DNA from: Methylococcaceae bacterium
GTDB lineage: Bacteria > Pseudomonadota > Gammaproteobacteria > Methylococcales > Methylomonadaceae
Reading direction: 5' to 3'
NCBI GenBank assembly: GCA_021647145.1
Contig: JAKIVF010000021.1
Coordinates: 1-37,178 of the forward strand
DNA length: 37,178 nt
Shown: in pieces, positions 16,066 through 24,239 of the stretch
Position numbering within the stretch: position 1 is the first letter of the stretch
Layout: the number at the start of each line of letters is the position of its first letter
Program-made: the position numbers and the translations under genes
Notes under the pieces: model-generated
Database searches by the model: none
Told to the model about the DNA's origin: nothing
Seen by the model: the letters and a program-made list of their open reading frames with translations, nothing else

Positions 16066-17046
16066 TCATGCTCTTCCTAAGGGAAAGCTTATAACATCTT
16101 CAATATCTTGTGTATTCGTCATTATCATCAACAATCTGTCCAACCCTAAAGCAACACCACTACAGTCAGGCAATCCCGCTTTAAGTGCTTGAAGAAAAAG
16201 CTGGTCTTTCTCAACACGTTTTAAGCCTTTTATCTGTCTGATTTTGTTTTCTTGATTAAAACGCCTTTCCTGTTCTTTGGCATCTGATAACTCAAAAAAA
16301 CCATTGCCCATTTCTATTCCTCTGATAAAAACCTCAAATCTATCGGCAACATCTGGATTACGACTATTTATTCTTGCCAAAGATGATTGAATCGCTGGGT
16401 AGCTATCAACTATACAGATTGTATATTTTTTTAATTGAGGCTGAACTTGATGACTAAAAATAAAATCTAGCCACATCGAATGATCAGAACCACAAATTTT
16501 TATCGCATCAGAAATTGAATTTTTTGACGCATACGATGCGTACCTTTGTTGACAAAAGTTAAATGCATTTAAATCCGTGACCTGATTAAAAATATCTCCA
16601 TAACTTACTTTGTGGACTGACTCAATAACACAATAGCCAGCCAATAATTCAGTCAATAAATTAATCACCTCATCTATTAATTGCTCTAAATTAAAATCAA
16701 CTCGATACCATTCAAGAATAGAAAACTCAGGGTTATGATATTTACCAGACTCTCCATTCCTAAACGCCTTACATATTTGAAAAATAGATCCACTTCCTGC
16801 TGCCAGTAGTCTTTTCATTGCAAATTCAGGCGATGTCTGTAAATACATCGTTTTATTTTCTGGTAATGAATGATATTCAGTTGAAAAAAAATCAAGTTGC
16901 GGATCTGTCCCTGTTGCCTGACAAAGCAAAGGCGTTTCAACTTCCAACACTACTTTACGATCAAAAAAACTACGAATAGTAGACAACATCTGTGCTCGTA
17001 AACGTAGTTGCTTCATCTCACATGCTGGCTTCCATAGCTTCGTCAC
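16066..17046 (-). CDS. epmA: EF-P--(R)-beta-lysine ligase
   Basis: 326 aa (E. coli EpmA 325), a class II lysyl-tRNA synthetase paralogue lacking the anticodon-binding domain. It attaches (R)-beta-lysine to Lys34 of EF-P. Class II motifs: motif 1 region (LEVETPLLCQATGTDPQLDFF), motif 2 (FQICKAFRNGESGKYHNPEFSILEWY, discontinuous reading of about 95-120) and motif 3 (GVALGLDRLLMI) near the C-terminus. It lies 10 bp downstream of efp on the same strand, so substrate and modifying enzyme are co-transcribed, with epmB divergent next door. Confidence 0.95.
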   Translation of the reverse strand: MTKLWKPACEMKQLRLRAQMLSTIRSFFDRKVVLEVETPLLCQATGTDPQLDFFSTEYHSLPENKTMYLQTSPEFAMKRLLAAGSGSIFQICKAFRNGESGKYHNPEFSILEWYRVDFNLEQLIDEVINLLTELLAGYCVIESVHKVSYGDIFNQVTDLNAFNFCQQRYASYASKNSISDAIKICGSDHSMWLDFIFSHQVQPQLKKYTICIVDSYPAIQSSLARINSRNPDVADRFEVFIRGIEMGNGFFELSDAKEQERRFNQENKIRQIKGLKRVEKDQLFLQALKAGLPDCSGVALGLDRLLMIMTNTQDIEDVISFPLGRA

Positions 17047-17055
17047 AAAAAAAAT

Positions 17056-17625
17056 TTAATCTTTAACTCTTGACACATACTCTCCTGTACGTGTGTCAAC
17101 TCTAATTAATTCACCAATTTGGATAAAAAGAGGGACTCGAACCACAGCACCTGTTTCTAAAGTTGCCGGTTTTCCACCACCACCCGAGGTATCACCTTTT
17201 AAACCTGGGTCTGTTTCAGCCACTGCTAATTCAACAAAATTTGGAGGAGTCACTGTTAATGGGGCATCATTCCATAATGTCATAGTACAAATATCTTGAT
17301 CTTTTAACCACTTAACTGAATCTGAAACGGCATTTTCGTCAGCTTGATATTGTTCAAATGTATCGGGTTCCATAAAATGCCAAAATTCACCATCACTATA
17401 TAAAAACTGCATTTCCATATCGACAACATCAGCTCCCTCTACAGACTCCCCCGATTTAAAAGTACGCTCTATTACACGACCTGTTTTTAAATTTCTAATT
17501 TTGACTCGATTAAAAGCTTGGCCTTTACCTGGTTTGATAAATTCATTCTCTATAATTGCGCAAGGATCAGCATCCAGCATTATTTTTAAGCCCGCTTTAA
17601 ATTCATTCGTACTATATTTAGCCAT
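17056..17625 (-). CDS. efp: Elongation factor P
   Basis: 189 aa (E. coli 188). EF-P relieves ribosome stalling at polyproline. The start is the ATG giving MAKYSTNEFKAGLKIMLD, which aligns with the family; an upstream in-frame ATG (17658) would add 11 unconserved residues. KPGKGQAF places the modified lysine at K34, the site of beta-lysylation by EpmA/EpmB, both encoded beside it. Three beta-barrel domains; the C-terminal end DTRTGEYVSRVKD is canonical. A weak promoter-like TATAAT on the minus strand lies in the 73-bp gap to epmB. Confidence 0.97.
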   Translation of the reverse strand: MAKYSTNEFKAGLKIMLDADPCAIIENEFIKPGKGQAFNRVKIRNLKTGRVIERTFKSGESVEGADVVDMEMQFLYSDGEFWHFMEPDTFEQYQADENAVSDSVKWLKDQDICTMTLWNDAPLTVTPPNFVELAVAETDPGLKGDTSGGGGKPATLETGAVVRVPLFIQIGELIRVDTRTGEYVSRVKD

Positions 17626-17698
17626 TATTTTCTCATATAAACAAACTGTAATCGGCACATTATAATATACTTCGTGCGGTCACAATATAGGAAAAATT

Positions 17699-18682
17699 TT
17701 GAACCCAACTTTAAAAACATGGCAACATGAATTAACAGAAGGATTTAGTAATGTTAAAGAGCTTTGTAACTATCTAGATCTTACGCCTAGCCAATATAGC
17801 ATTTTGCATTCGTCTGAATTTCCTTTACGAGTTCCTAGAGAATTTGTTGAGAGAATGGAAAAAGGTAATATTGATGACCCTTTACTTAAGCAAATTTTAC
17901 CTATTCAAGATGAAGAAATATCCTTTCCCGGCTTCAACAATGATCCGGTTGGTGATATTAACGCGATGACAGAAACAGGGGTTATCCATAAATATCAAGG
18001 AAGAGTTCTTTTTATTACTACAGGTAGTTGTGCTATTAATTGTCGCTATTGCTTTCGTAGAAACTTTCCTTATTCTGATTTTCAACTCAACACACAAAAG
18101 CTAGAAAGAGCAATACAATACATTAAAGATAATCAAGATATTTCAGAGGTGATATTAAGTGGTGGCGATCCGTTACTTCTCAGTGATAGAAAACTGTTCT
18201 CTCTGATTAATCGATTGGATAAAATCTATCATTTGAAACGAATCAGAATCCATAGTCGTATTCCAGTAGTTTTACCAAGCAGGATTACAAACGACTTTTG
18301 TCAATTTCTATCAACAGTAAAAAAAAATATCATTTTTGTAATCCATTCTAACCATACAAATGAATTGAATGAAAATGTAAGAAGTGCCTGCCAAAAAATA
18401 AAAAAATGTAATGTAACTTTGTTAAACCAGTCTGTTTTATTGAAAGGCATTAATGATGCTGCAAACGAATTAGTTGTATTAAGTGAAAAACTATTTTCAT
18501 TTGATGTATTACCCTATTATCTACATATGCTTGATAAAGCATCAGGAACCCATCATTTTGAAGTTGATAAAAAAACAGCTATTTTACTGATGGATCAAAT
18601 CAAAAAACAATTACCTGGGTATTTGGTTCCTAAACTGGTTAATGAACAAACCGGGGCTTTAAATAAAATTGTTATTGCTTGA
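17699..18682 (+). CDS. epmB: EF-P lysine 2,3-aminomutase
   Basis: 327 aa (E. coli 342). Radical SAM/PLP enzyme converting (S)-alpha-lysine to (R)-beta-lysine for EpmA. The [4Fe-4S] motif CAINCRYCFRRNFPY (CxxxCxxC) lies at about 115-129, GGDPLLLSD at about 161-169, and PLP-lysine region PGYLVPKLVNE near the C-terminus. The start is TTG at 17699 with TAGGA 7-8 nt upstream; the following residues (NPTLKTWQHELTEGFSN) align with the family. Divergent from efp/epmA, so the whole EF-P modification pathway is in one 2.6-kb block. The last residues are shorter than in E. coli. Confidence 0.94.
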   Translation: MNPTLKTWQHELTEGFSNVKELCNYLDLTPSQYSILHSSEFPLRVPREFVERMEKGNIDDPLLKQILPIQDEEISFPGFNNDPVGDINAMTETGVIHKYQGRVLFITTGSCAINCRYCFRRNFPYSDFQLNTQKLERAIQYIKDNQDISEVILSGGDPLLLSDRKLFSLINRLDKIYHLKRIRIHSRIPVVLPSRITNDFCQFLSTVKKNIIFVIHSNHTNELNENVRSACQKIKKCNVTLLNQSVLLKGINDAANELVVLSEKLFSFDVLPYYLHMLDKASGTHHFEVDKKTAILLMDQIKKQLPGYLVPKLVNEQTGALNKIVIA

Positions 18683-18939
18683 TTTATTTTAGTCAAACTC
18701 AAAATAGTTATCACATTTTTTCCACCAATAATCTGAAAATTCTCAGTTAATGTCGATAACAGCGAAATGATAAGGCTGCTGGAAATAAATAACAACCCAA
18801 TTTACGAAGATTTTTTTGTTTGTATTTGATCTTCTTGCACAGGGCGAATAGTCAGGTTTTGTAACCGAAGTAAAAAGATTGAAGACAGAAAAACAGATTA
18901 GTTGGAGCAGCATAATCCGACATTTTTTGGAGGGGGGAT

Positions 18940-18966
18940 GGTGGAATGAACTACCATTTTTCCACC
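18940..18966. terminator. Hairpin between convergent epmB and SDR genes
   Basis: Arms GGTGGAA / TTCCACC (7 bp, perfect) around a 13-nt loop, just beyond the stop of the minus-strand SDR gene and at the end of the 297-bp gap after epmB. Convergent placement fits a bidirectional terminator. No clear U-run, so weak. The rest of the gap shows nothing I can name. Confidence 0.35.
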
Positions 18967-18979
18967 CTATGAAATAAGT

Positions 18980-19774
18980 TTATATCTCTTCTTCCCACAT
19001 TCTTTTCTGATAGTCGAGACACCATTCAGTTACTGCCTCTGGTAACATTGTTCTGAATTTATGATGTTCAGCCTGAATCGTTTCGACCATAAGATCAATC
19101 ATTTCCTGTGGCTCAAACTGTGATTCATCTTTAGCCGTTAATTCTTGCATATCCTTAATAGATTGCTCTTTAGTGAAGTTAGACGCTGAATCGTACCACT
19201 GATTTAAAGAGTCAAATAATCGATCATTAAATCCAGTACGGTAGGGTCCCGGGTTAATAGTACAAACTTGAACACCAAATTCTTTTAGTTCATCTTTCAT
19301 GCACTGTGCAATAGCTTCCAATGCATGTTTTGATGCATCATATGCTCCAACAAAGGGATAAGTAGAAACCCCCGCCATTGATGAAACAAATACAATTTTC
19401 CCTTTACCTTTTGCCACAAATTTCTTGGCAAAGCACTGGGTGAATTCAAGTGCACAAAAAACGTTAACCTCAAAGACATTTCTCACAAGTTCCATCGGTA
19501 TTTCAGCAATAGGCCCAGACTCGCCAATGCCTGCATTATTCACTAAAATATCTATTTCATATTTGTAAGCATTTTTACGATCAATTTCACTTTTCATATC
19601 AAGTTTAATCACTTCTAAATTGATATTTTTTTGAGTAGCTTCTTCCAGTAAAGCAGAGACTTGTGGCCAAATCTCTACCCCGGCAATAACCTTATGCCCT
19701 TTTTTTGCTAAACCAAGGGCTGTTCCTTTTCCTAGCCCTGTTCCCGCACCTGTGATCAATATTGTTTTTGTCAT
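18980..19774 (-). CDS. Short-chain dehydrogenase/reductase
   Basis: 264 aa classical SDR. Rossmann motif TGAGTGLG (about 9-16) near the N-terminus, NNAG (about 83-86), catalytic Ser in VSSMAG and the YxxxK pair in GAYDASKHALEAIAQ (about 148-152). NAD(P)-dependent oxidoreductase; the substrate is unknown. The start ATG at 19774 has GGAG 6 nt upstream; an in-frame GTG at 19786 overlaps this ribosome site and is rejected. It lies 40 bp downstream of the ABM-domain gene on the same strand, suggesting a two-gene operon for small-molecule metabolism or detoxification. Confidence 0.9.
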   Translation of the reverse strand: MTKTILITGAGTGLGKGTALGLAKKGHKVIAGVEIWPQVSALLEEATQKNINLEVIKLDMKSEIDRKNAYKYEIDILVNNAGIGESGPIAEIPMELVRNVFEVNVFCALEFTQCFAKKFVAKGKGKIVFVSSMAGVSTYPFVGAYDASKHALEAIAQCMKDELKEFGVQVCTINPGPYRTGFNDRLFDSLNQWYDSASNFTKEQSIKDMQELTAKDESQFEPQEMIDLMVETIQAEHHKFRTMLPEAVTEWCLDYQKRMWEEEI

Positions 19775-19814
19775 TGTATTCTCCACGTTTATTATTTAAT
19801 TAGGTCTTAACTCA

Positions 19815-20111
19815 TTAGACAATTTTGTAATATTTCATCACCTCGGGTTCACCATTCACTAACTCTGGCAATTTAGCTAACGCATCATTGAGATGTTTAG
19901 TACTCCAATGAGCTATCTCAGCGTCACAGCTTTCCCATATCTCGATCGAACCTAAAATTAATGGATTCTCAGTAGATTGATAATAACAGTAATCTAAACA
20001 TCCTTTTTCAGCTCTTGTAGCAGAAGAAAGTTGTTCAAGCAACTCAATTATGTTTTGTAACGAACCTTCTTTTGCTATGAATTTAGACGTTACATATAGT
20101 TTTTTAGCCAT
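19815..20111 (-). CDS. Antibiotic biosynthesis monooxygenase (ABM) domain protein
   Basis: 98 aa ferredoxin-like dimeric alpha/beta protein. The pattern LYVTSKFIAKEGSLQNIIELLEQL..TRAEKGCLDYCYYQS..NPLILGSIEIWES..AEIAHWSTKHLNDALAKLPEL is that of ABM/YgiN-type proteins, with the conserved E(I)W and H(xx)H-like positions. Members act as quinol or small-aromatic monooxygenases without cofactor, or as sensors; the substrate here is unknown. The start is chosen at 20111 because AGGTGG lies 5-8 nt upstream; a GTG three codons earlier is possible. Probable operon with the SDR gene downstream. Confidence 0.85.
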   Translation of the reverse strand: MAKKLYVTSKFIAKEGSLQNIIELLEQLSSATRAEKGCLDYCYYQSTENPLILGSIEIWESCDAEIAHWSTKHLNDALAKLPELVNGEPEVMKYYKIV

Positions 20112-20196
20112 TTTTACCACCTTTTTAAATATTTGATTAAATCTAAACTTAAATTACGAATTTCATTCTAAAGTGTTTAATAAGAGATAGTCAGCA

Positions 20197-20967
20197 TTAA
20201 TGTGTTTGTCCAAAATAGGGAATGGACAATATTAGCAGTGAAAAACAAACAACACCTGCCAAAAAATGGAAGGGAGAACGATGATTTGTTTTGGGTAGTT
20301 CTTGTTTTAATGCAATATAGGTAAGAGTTCCACCTATCAGAGCAAATAGATATGAAAGAGTAAAGCTAGGTAGCGCAGTTATCTTCCCCAATACAGCCCC
20401 TAAAACTAATCCAATAATAGCAAACCACCGAATATGCTTTTTAAAAAGTTCTGGATAGGTTTCCCTAAAATTAGCATTAAGAACAATGAAATGCATAGCT
20501 AAAACAACGACAATCATTTTCATACTCAACAAACCTTCACTATGCCTATTCACTATCATATAAGCAACCATCAAGTTGTAAAGCATATAAAGTAGCTTTC
20601 TGATGAGAAAGATATTTTTATGTATTTGTTTATGCTGTTGGTTTTTATGTTCCGTATATCTAAGTTCTAATGTATCAAGTAGATAAGGCAAACAAATGCC
20701 AACTAATACAGTTAGGTATAAAGGCTGATTGAAAAAATGATGGCTGCTTTGTTGGTTGAGAGTCTCACTAATTTGATGTTGTAAAACACCAATTTCAGGA
20801 AAAACATGAATAAAAACATAAGCAACAGATGATCCAGCACTAAATGAAACCCAGCCATGCGCCTCAAAAAATTGCCACCACGTTTGTTTGCCACAAAAAA
20901 TATGTACGCATATTAGTAAGGCTAGACCAACAAAAGAAATCAGGTCTTTATCTAGCAGTATGTTCAT
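20197..20967 (-). CDS. Multi-pass inner-membrane protein
   Basis: 256 aa with about eight predicted membrane segments (residues 10-25, 40-58, 83-99, 125-142, 147-163, 183-199, 205-225, 237-251). The segment GWVSFSAGSSVAYVFIHVFPE resembles the first helices of ZIP-like metal transporters (SAGVxxAYVFxHLLPE), with His and Glu in a membrane helix, but the ZIP HSxxDG motif is not seen. I call it a membrane protein of unknown function. It reads toward the ABM/SDR pair, 85 bp upstream of it. Confidence 0.75.
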   Translation of the reverse strand: MNILLDKDLISFVGLALLICVHIFCGKQTWWQFFEAHGWVSFSAGSSVAYVFIHVFPEIGVLQHQISETLNQQSSHHFFNQPLYLTVLVGICLPYLLDTLELRYTEHKNQQHKQIHKNIFLIRKLLYMLYNLMVAYMIVNRHSEGLLSMKMIVVVLAMHFIVLNANFRETYPELFKKHIRWFAIIGLVLGAVLGKITALPSFTLSYLFALIGGTLTYIALKQELPKTNHRSPFHFLAGVVCFSLLILSIPYFGQTH

Positions 20968-21307
20968 AATATTTAAAAAACTGTTGAATTAAGGTAATAA
21001 ATGTATACCACCAACTAATTTTATTCCATCCCGTAAGTTGATTTAATGTAACACCCTATAGTGATCTACCATATTTTGTATAGTTGAGCGAGATCTATCA
21101 ACTTTGATTACTATTTGTTATCGCAAGCCCCCCTTCTACTGTGTATTCACTCATCACCTTAAATTCTAAACTATTAGTCGTTTTTTTCTCGGTTATTTCT
21201 TGTTGAAGTGGCTACACTAAAGCGAACACACTATATAAAAAACCTAAAAAGAAAAATGTGTCTAAAAATGAATGATCAACTAAAAAACCCAAATAATTAT
21301 TCATCAT

Positions 21308-21457
21308 AAATTAGATAAGTCATCTGTCAAGTTAGTGCTTAAACCTGATCAACCTATTGCTCAAACAGCCCAATATTTGGGAGTAAATCCTAAAACAACT
21401 CTTATCTGGACCAATGAAATATTCAAAACCAAAAACGGCGGTAGAAAGAACGGATGA
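21308..21457 (+). pseudogene. IS3-family OrfA (HTH) remnant
   Basis: A 49-codon reading without a start: SSVKLVLKPDQPIAQTAQYL followed by GVNPKTTLIWTNEI, ending at TGA (21455-21457). This is the helix-turn-helix of IS3-type OrfA (family pattern AVKLVLEQGxSISQAAxxLGINPKTLxxWV). No OrfB, inverted repeats or target duplication are seen, so it is a decayed fragment. It sits in the 959-bp gap between the last core gene and the cassette array; the rest of that gap has no intact gene and no integrase that I can detect. Confidence 0.5.
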
Positions 21458-21505
21458 GTCTATTTATGATAAAGAACAATAATAGGGAGGGGAAATCAAG
21501 AGAAA

Positions 21506-21827
21506 TTTCCATGCTACACCAATATTTTATATGGTACATGGAAAATATTGGAAAAATATTAATGATTACTCTGAGATTATATTTTATTTTTTTTAAAATA
21601 TAAGAAATAACAAGGGAGTAAATTTTAAAAAGTGTTTTTTATAAAATATCAGCAGTGGATATATTTTTCCATATTTCATATAATAAATTTCTTGTTTTCC
21701 ATAATAAATAAGAGCTAAGATCCGAAAATGGAAAAATGATACAAATAATTCCACTTTAACTTACTTAATATAACAATATGAGGAATTTTTTGCATCATAT
21801 AAGGGCTGTATATGGAAAAATTTCCAT
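21506..21827. promoter_or_regulatory. Cluster of seven TTTCCAT / ATGGAAA heptamers
   Basis: TTTCCAT on + at 21506, 21666, 21696 and 21821; ATGGAAA (its complement) at 21538, 21728 and 21812. The last two form a near-perfect palindrome, TATATGGAAA-AA-TTTCCATATA (21809-21830), just left of the first integron-like core site. The density is far above chance for this composition. It could be a set of binding sites for a regulator or architectural protein, or a satellite-like remnant; the function is unknown. Confidence 0.5.
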
Positions 21828-21838
21828 ATATTGCTAAT

Positions 21839-21845
21839 GTTAGGC
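21839..21845 (+). other. Putative right core box (GTTAGGC) opening the cassette array
   Basis: GTTAGGC matches the GTTRRRY core at which cassettes begin. A weakly palindromic region lies to its left (CAATATG near 21774; CATATATTG near 21825). It could be an attI or a degenerate attC. There is no adjacent integrase gene to decide. Confidence 0.4.
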
Positions 21846-21926
21846 TTTGGGAGCTAAATTATCAAAAAATATGAAAAATATAACGGCTATGATTTTATAA
21901 TCTGGCATTTAATATTTCCAATTATA

Positions 21927-22604
21927 TTGATTCTTTTTATTGCAGTTGGGTTGGAGTTTTTTAATTTAGACTACTTATTTAGCAGTCTATTTTTTGATTT
22001 TCAAACTAATAAATGGCCTTTACGTGATTTTTGGTTAACAAAAGAAATATTTCATGACTGGGGTCAAAATTTAAGCAAGGGTATGGGAGGCATTGTTTTT
22101 TTAGTTTTGTTGATGTCTTTTTTTATTGAGAAATTAAAAAAACACTCCAAGTTACTTTTGTTTTTATTGGTTGCAAGTATTTCTGGTCCAATATTTATCG
22201 CTATCCTAAAAAGTTCAACACATATATATTGTCCTTGGAGCTTAAAACTGTTCGGAGGAAATAGGCCTTATATTCACCTATTTGATAGAGTTGATTCTTC
22301 TCTTCCAATTGGGCATTGTTTTCCTGGAGGGCATTCTGGAGGAGGGTTTGCTTTTGTTTCTTTGTATTATTTTTTTGTGTTAATCAACCCTAAATATAAA
22401 TTTTACGGTTTGGGGGCAGGACTTATAATCGGTTTAGTTTTTGGTTTAACACAGGAAATGAGAGGTGCCCACTTTTTAAGTCACGATATTTTTTCACTGT
22501 TTATTTGTTGGGCAACAGCATCAACCTTATTCCTCATTTTTTTTTATAAGCAGTTAATATGGCAGACAAAAAAACAGTATGTGGAAATAAATGAGAGAGC
22601 CTAA
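21927..22604 (+). CDS. PAP2-family membrane phosphatase (cassette 1)
   Basis: 225 aa with 5-6 membrane segments. Phosphatase signature: K..............RP (ILKSSTHIYCPWSL... GGNRPY), PGGHSGGGFAF in place of PSGH, and MRGAHFLSHDIFS for SRxxxxxHxxxD, so the three catalytic blocks are present. It is likely to dephosphorylate a lipid phosphate or undecaprenyl-PP type substrate at the inner membrane. The start is uncertain: TTG 21927 gives the listed length but cuts the first helix, while the open frame continues upstream to TAA at 21855-21857 (encoding IIWHLIFPIIL) without any ATG, GTG or TTG. The stop codon lies inside the left core box of the following attC, as is common for cassettes. Confidence 0.8.
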   Translation: MILFIAVGLEFFNLDYLFSSLFFDFQTNKWPLRDFWLTKEIFHDWGQNLSKGMGGIVFLVLLMSFFIEKLKKHSKLLLFLLVASISGPIFIAILKSSTHIYCPWSLKLFGGNRPYIHLFDRVDSSLPIGHCFPGGHSGGGFAFVSLYYFFVLINPKYKFYGLGAGLIIGLVFGLTQEMRGAHFLSHDIFSLFICWATASTLFLIFFYKQLIWQTKKQYVEINERA

Positions 22605-22697
22605 CAAAAAAATCCAGCGGACAGTTTAAAGCGTCACGTTTTTTGCGAAGCAAAAAAGCGTGCCCCTTTAAACTGCGCGCTGATTTAGGCGTTAGCC
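22599..22697 (+). other. attC site 1
   Basis: 99 bp from left core GCCTAAC (22599-22605) to right core GTTAGCC (22691-22697). The interior folds into arms containing AGTTTAAAG / CTTTAAACT and a central GCGAAGCAAAAAAGCG region. It is nearly identical to attC 5 (33826-33921), as expected in a homogeneous chromosomal integron. Confidence 0.85.
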
Positions 22698-23347
22698 TAA
22701 AGAAAAATTAATTAGTTTTTCCATAAGTTTTCGTAAATTGAAATGTCATTTTGCTTCTCCTTTTGTGCTTATCTCCAACTATCAATTTTTTAAAAACTTG
22801 GGCAGGCGATAACAGGGCTAAATCAGTCAATTATTGAAAATCACTTTTGCTGTTTAAAGCCAAAGTGTATTCCTGTCTGGGTTATCTTAGTACAAAAGGG
22901 TATTAAATACCGTATTTTCAAAGGTTTAATAAAGTTTATCAACTCTCACAGGAATACACCGAAAGTGATTAGCTTAAAAGCCCCGTTACAGTAAGAGCAT
23001 TGATAAAAGCAGGTCATCACATTGTCGCCAGCCGTTATTACTTTAAAAATTTGGGTCGGTGGCAACAGAGCTGGTTTCATCTGTATAGCCAAAGCTTTCT
23101 GTAATTTAATGACAGTCATTTATAAGTTTTAGCATTTTGTTTAATCTTCGGCTCATCAAAACCTGAAAGCAGCACCGTGTGGTAAAAGCTGTCTAGCAGG
23201 AAACCCTTTCCAGTTATTCAACTCAAACCACGTTTGGCAAAGCTGTTTAGAAAAAGACTGTAGCTTATATCGCTCTGTTACAGCAAAGAGCATTTATAAT
23301 CCTTTAATGAAAAGCCCGATAGTCAGTCAAAATCATCAGCCTCCGTC
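22698..23347. other. ORF-poor cassette body (cassette 2)
   Basis: 650 bp between attC 1 and attC 2 without an ORF of more than about 60 codons with a normal start. It contains an inverted repeat pairing GTGTATTCCTGT (about 22866) with ACAGGAATACAC (about 22950), flanked by AATCACTTT / AAAGTGATT, and a diverged direct repeat (TAAAAACTTGGGCAGGCGAT near 22790; TAAAAATTTGGGTCGGTGGC near 23043). A 45-aa ORF on the minus strand (MLFAVTERYKLQSFSKQLCQ...) has AAAGGA upstream. It could be a decayed gene, an RNA-encoding cassette, or one carrying only small ORFs. Confidence 0.5.
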
Positions 23348-23476
23348 GGCTAACAAACGCATCCACTTGACCGCTTTAAGCTCCCTCGTTTTTGAAAAGT
23401 TTAGTTTTCCGTTTGGTAAGCATGTTATTGTAATGCTTTAGTAACCGCCAGCGTCAAGTGATGCTTGGTGTTAGGT
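23348..23476 (+). other. attC site 2
   Basis: 129 bp from GGCTAAC (23348-23354; second base off consensus) to right core GTTAGGT (23470-23476). Arms near both ends pair: ATCCACTTGACCGC on the left with the complement of GCGTCAAGTGATGC on the right. Confidence 0.75.
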
Positions 23477-23502
23477 TGATGTGAGAATCGTGAGGTGTGG
23501 AT

Positions 23503-24108
23503 ATGGAATTAATTATAAGGTCAATTTTAGTTGTTCCCGCAGTTCTTGGAGCAGGAAAAATAATTTATGACATAACTGTCGGAAAAAGAGCGCACCTTAG
23601 AGAAGAATATAAATTTGCGAAAGACTTTTTAAGTGATGCTAAAAAAGACGGTATTCATCCCTTCGTATTAGAGAAAGGTTATCAAGCCATTGCAGGTACA
23701 AGTACATTGAGTCCAGAAGATATTTCGTATATATTATCTTTAAAAAAACCTTCTCAATGTCTGAAGGATTATGTTTTATCTAATCAACTCATGGATGAGC
23801 TTAAAACAGAAGGTAATTTGAAGTTAAACTTCAAAAGAAAATATCAAAAATCTTGGTTTAGAACTTGGCTTAAGTTTTTTTATTCATCAGGTTATTTTTT
23901 GCTTGCCTTTATTGCTTTATCACCTGTAGTCGTATCAAATTATTTTGGTATATCGGGTTTACATTCTCTTTTATTGTTAGCTTTTACTTTGCCATTAGCT
24001 GGAACACTCGCTTGGTCGTCATTAATAGCATACGCAAGAGTAAAAAGAGGTGAGGAGTTAATATCTAATCAAGAAAAGCATACAACAACTATCATGGTAT
24101 CAACCTAA
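23503..24108 (+). CDS. Two-TM membrane protein of unknown function (cassette 3)
   Basis: 201 aa. One hydrophobic stretch is at the N-terminus (LIIRSILVVPAVLGAGKII); there is a soluble, lysine-rich middle (about 25-125); two further membrane helices follow near 130-180 (SSGYFLLAFIALSPVVVSNY, LLLLAFTLPLAGTLAWSSLI), and then a polar tail. No enzyme motif is recognised. ATG 23503 is preferred over GTG 23497 because GAGGTG lies 7 nt upstream of it. The gene starts 26 bp after a right core box and its TAA lies in the left core of attC 3, so it is a single-gene cassette. Confidence 0.75.
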   Translation: MELIIRSILVVPAVLGAGKIIYDITVGKRAHLREEYKFAKDFLSDAKKDGIHPFVLEKGYQAIAGTSTLSPEDISYILSLKKPSQCLKDYVLSNQLMDELKTEGNLKLNFKRKYQKSWFRTWLKFFYSSGYFLLAFIALSPVVVSNYFGISGLHSLLLLAFTLPLAGTLAWSSLIAYARVKRGEELISNQEKHTTTIMVST

Positions 24109-24205
24109 CAATTGCTTGCACGCTGACTGCCGTAAGCGTCACGTATTTTGCAAAAAGCCGCAAAATACGCGCCACTCACGGCAGCAGGTGAAGCAGGCGT
24201 TATAC
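24103..24205 (+). other. attC site 3
   Basis: 103 bp from left core ACCTAAC (24103-24109) to GTTATAC (24199-24205). Strong arms CTGACTGCCGTAAGCG / CACTCACGGCAG region and CGTATTTTGC / GCAAAATACG around a short AAAAGCC loop. Confidence 0.85.
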
Positions 24206-24239
24206 GCTTAAAATCATCTGATTAGTCAGTAGGGATAGA

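Noticed and set aside
20968..21838. Search for an integron integrase at the left end of the array
   Set aside because: No frame carries tyrosine-recombinase motifs; only an IS3 OrfA fragment is readable.
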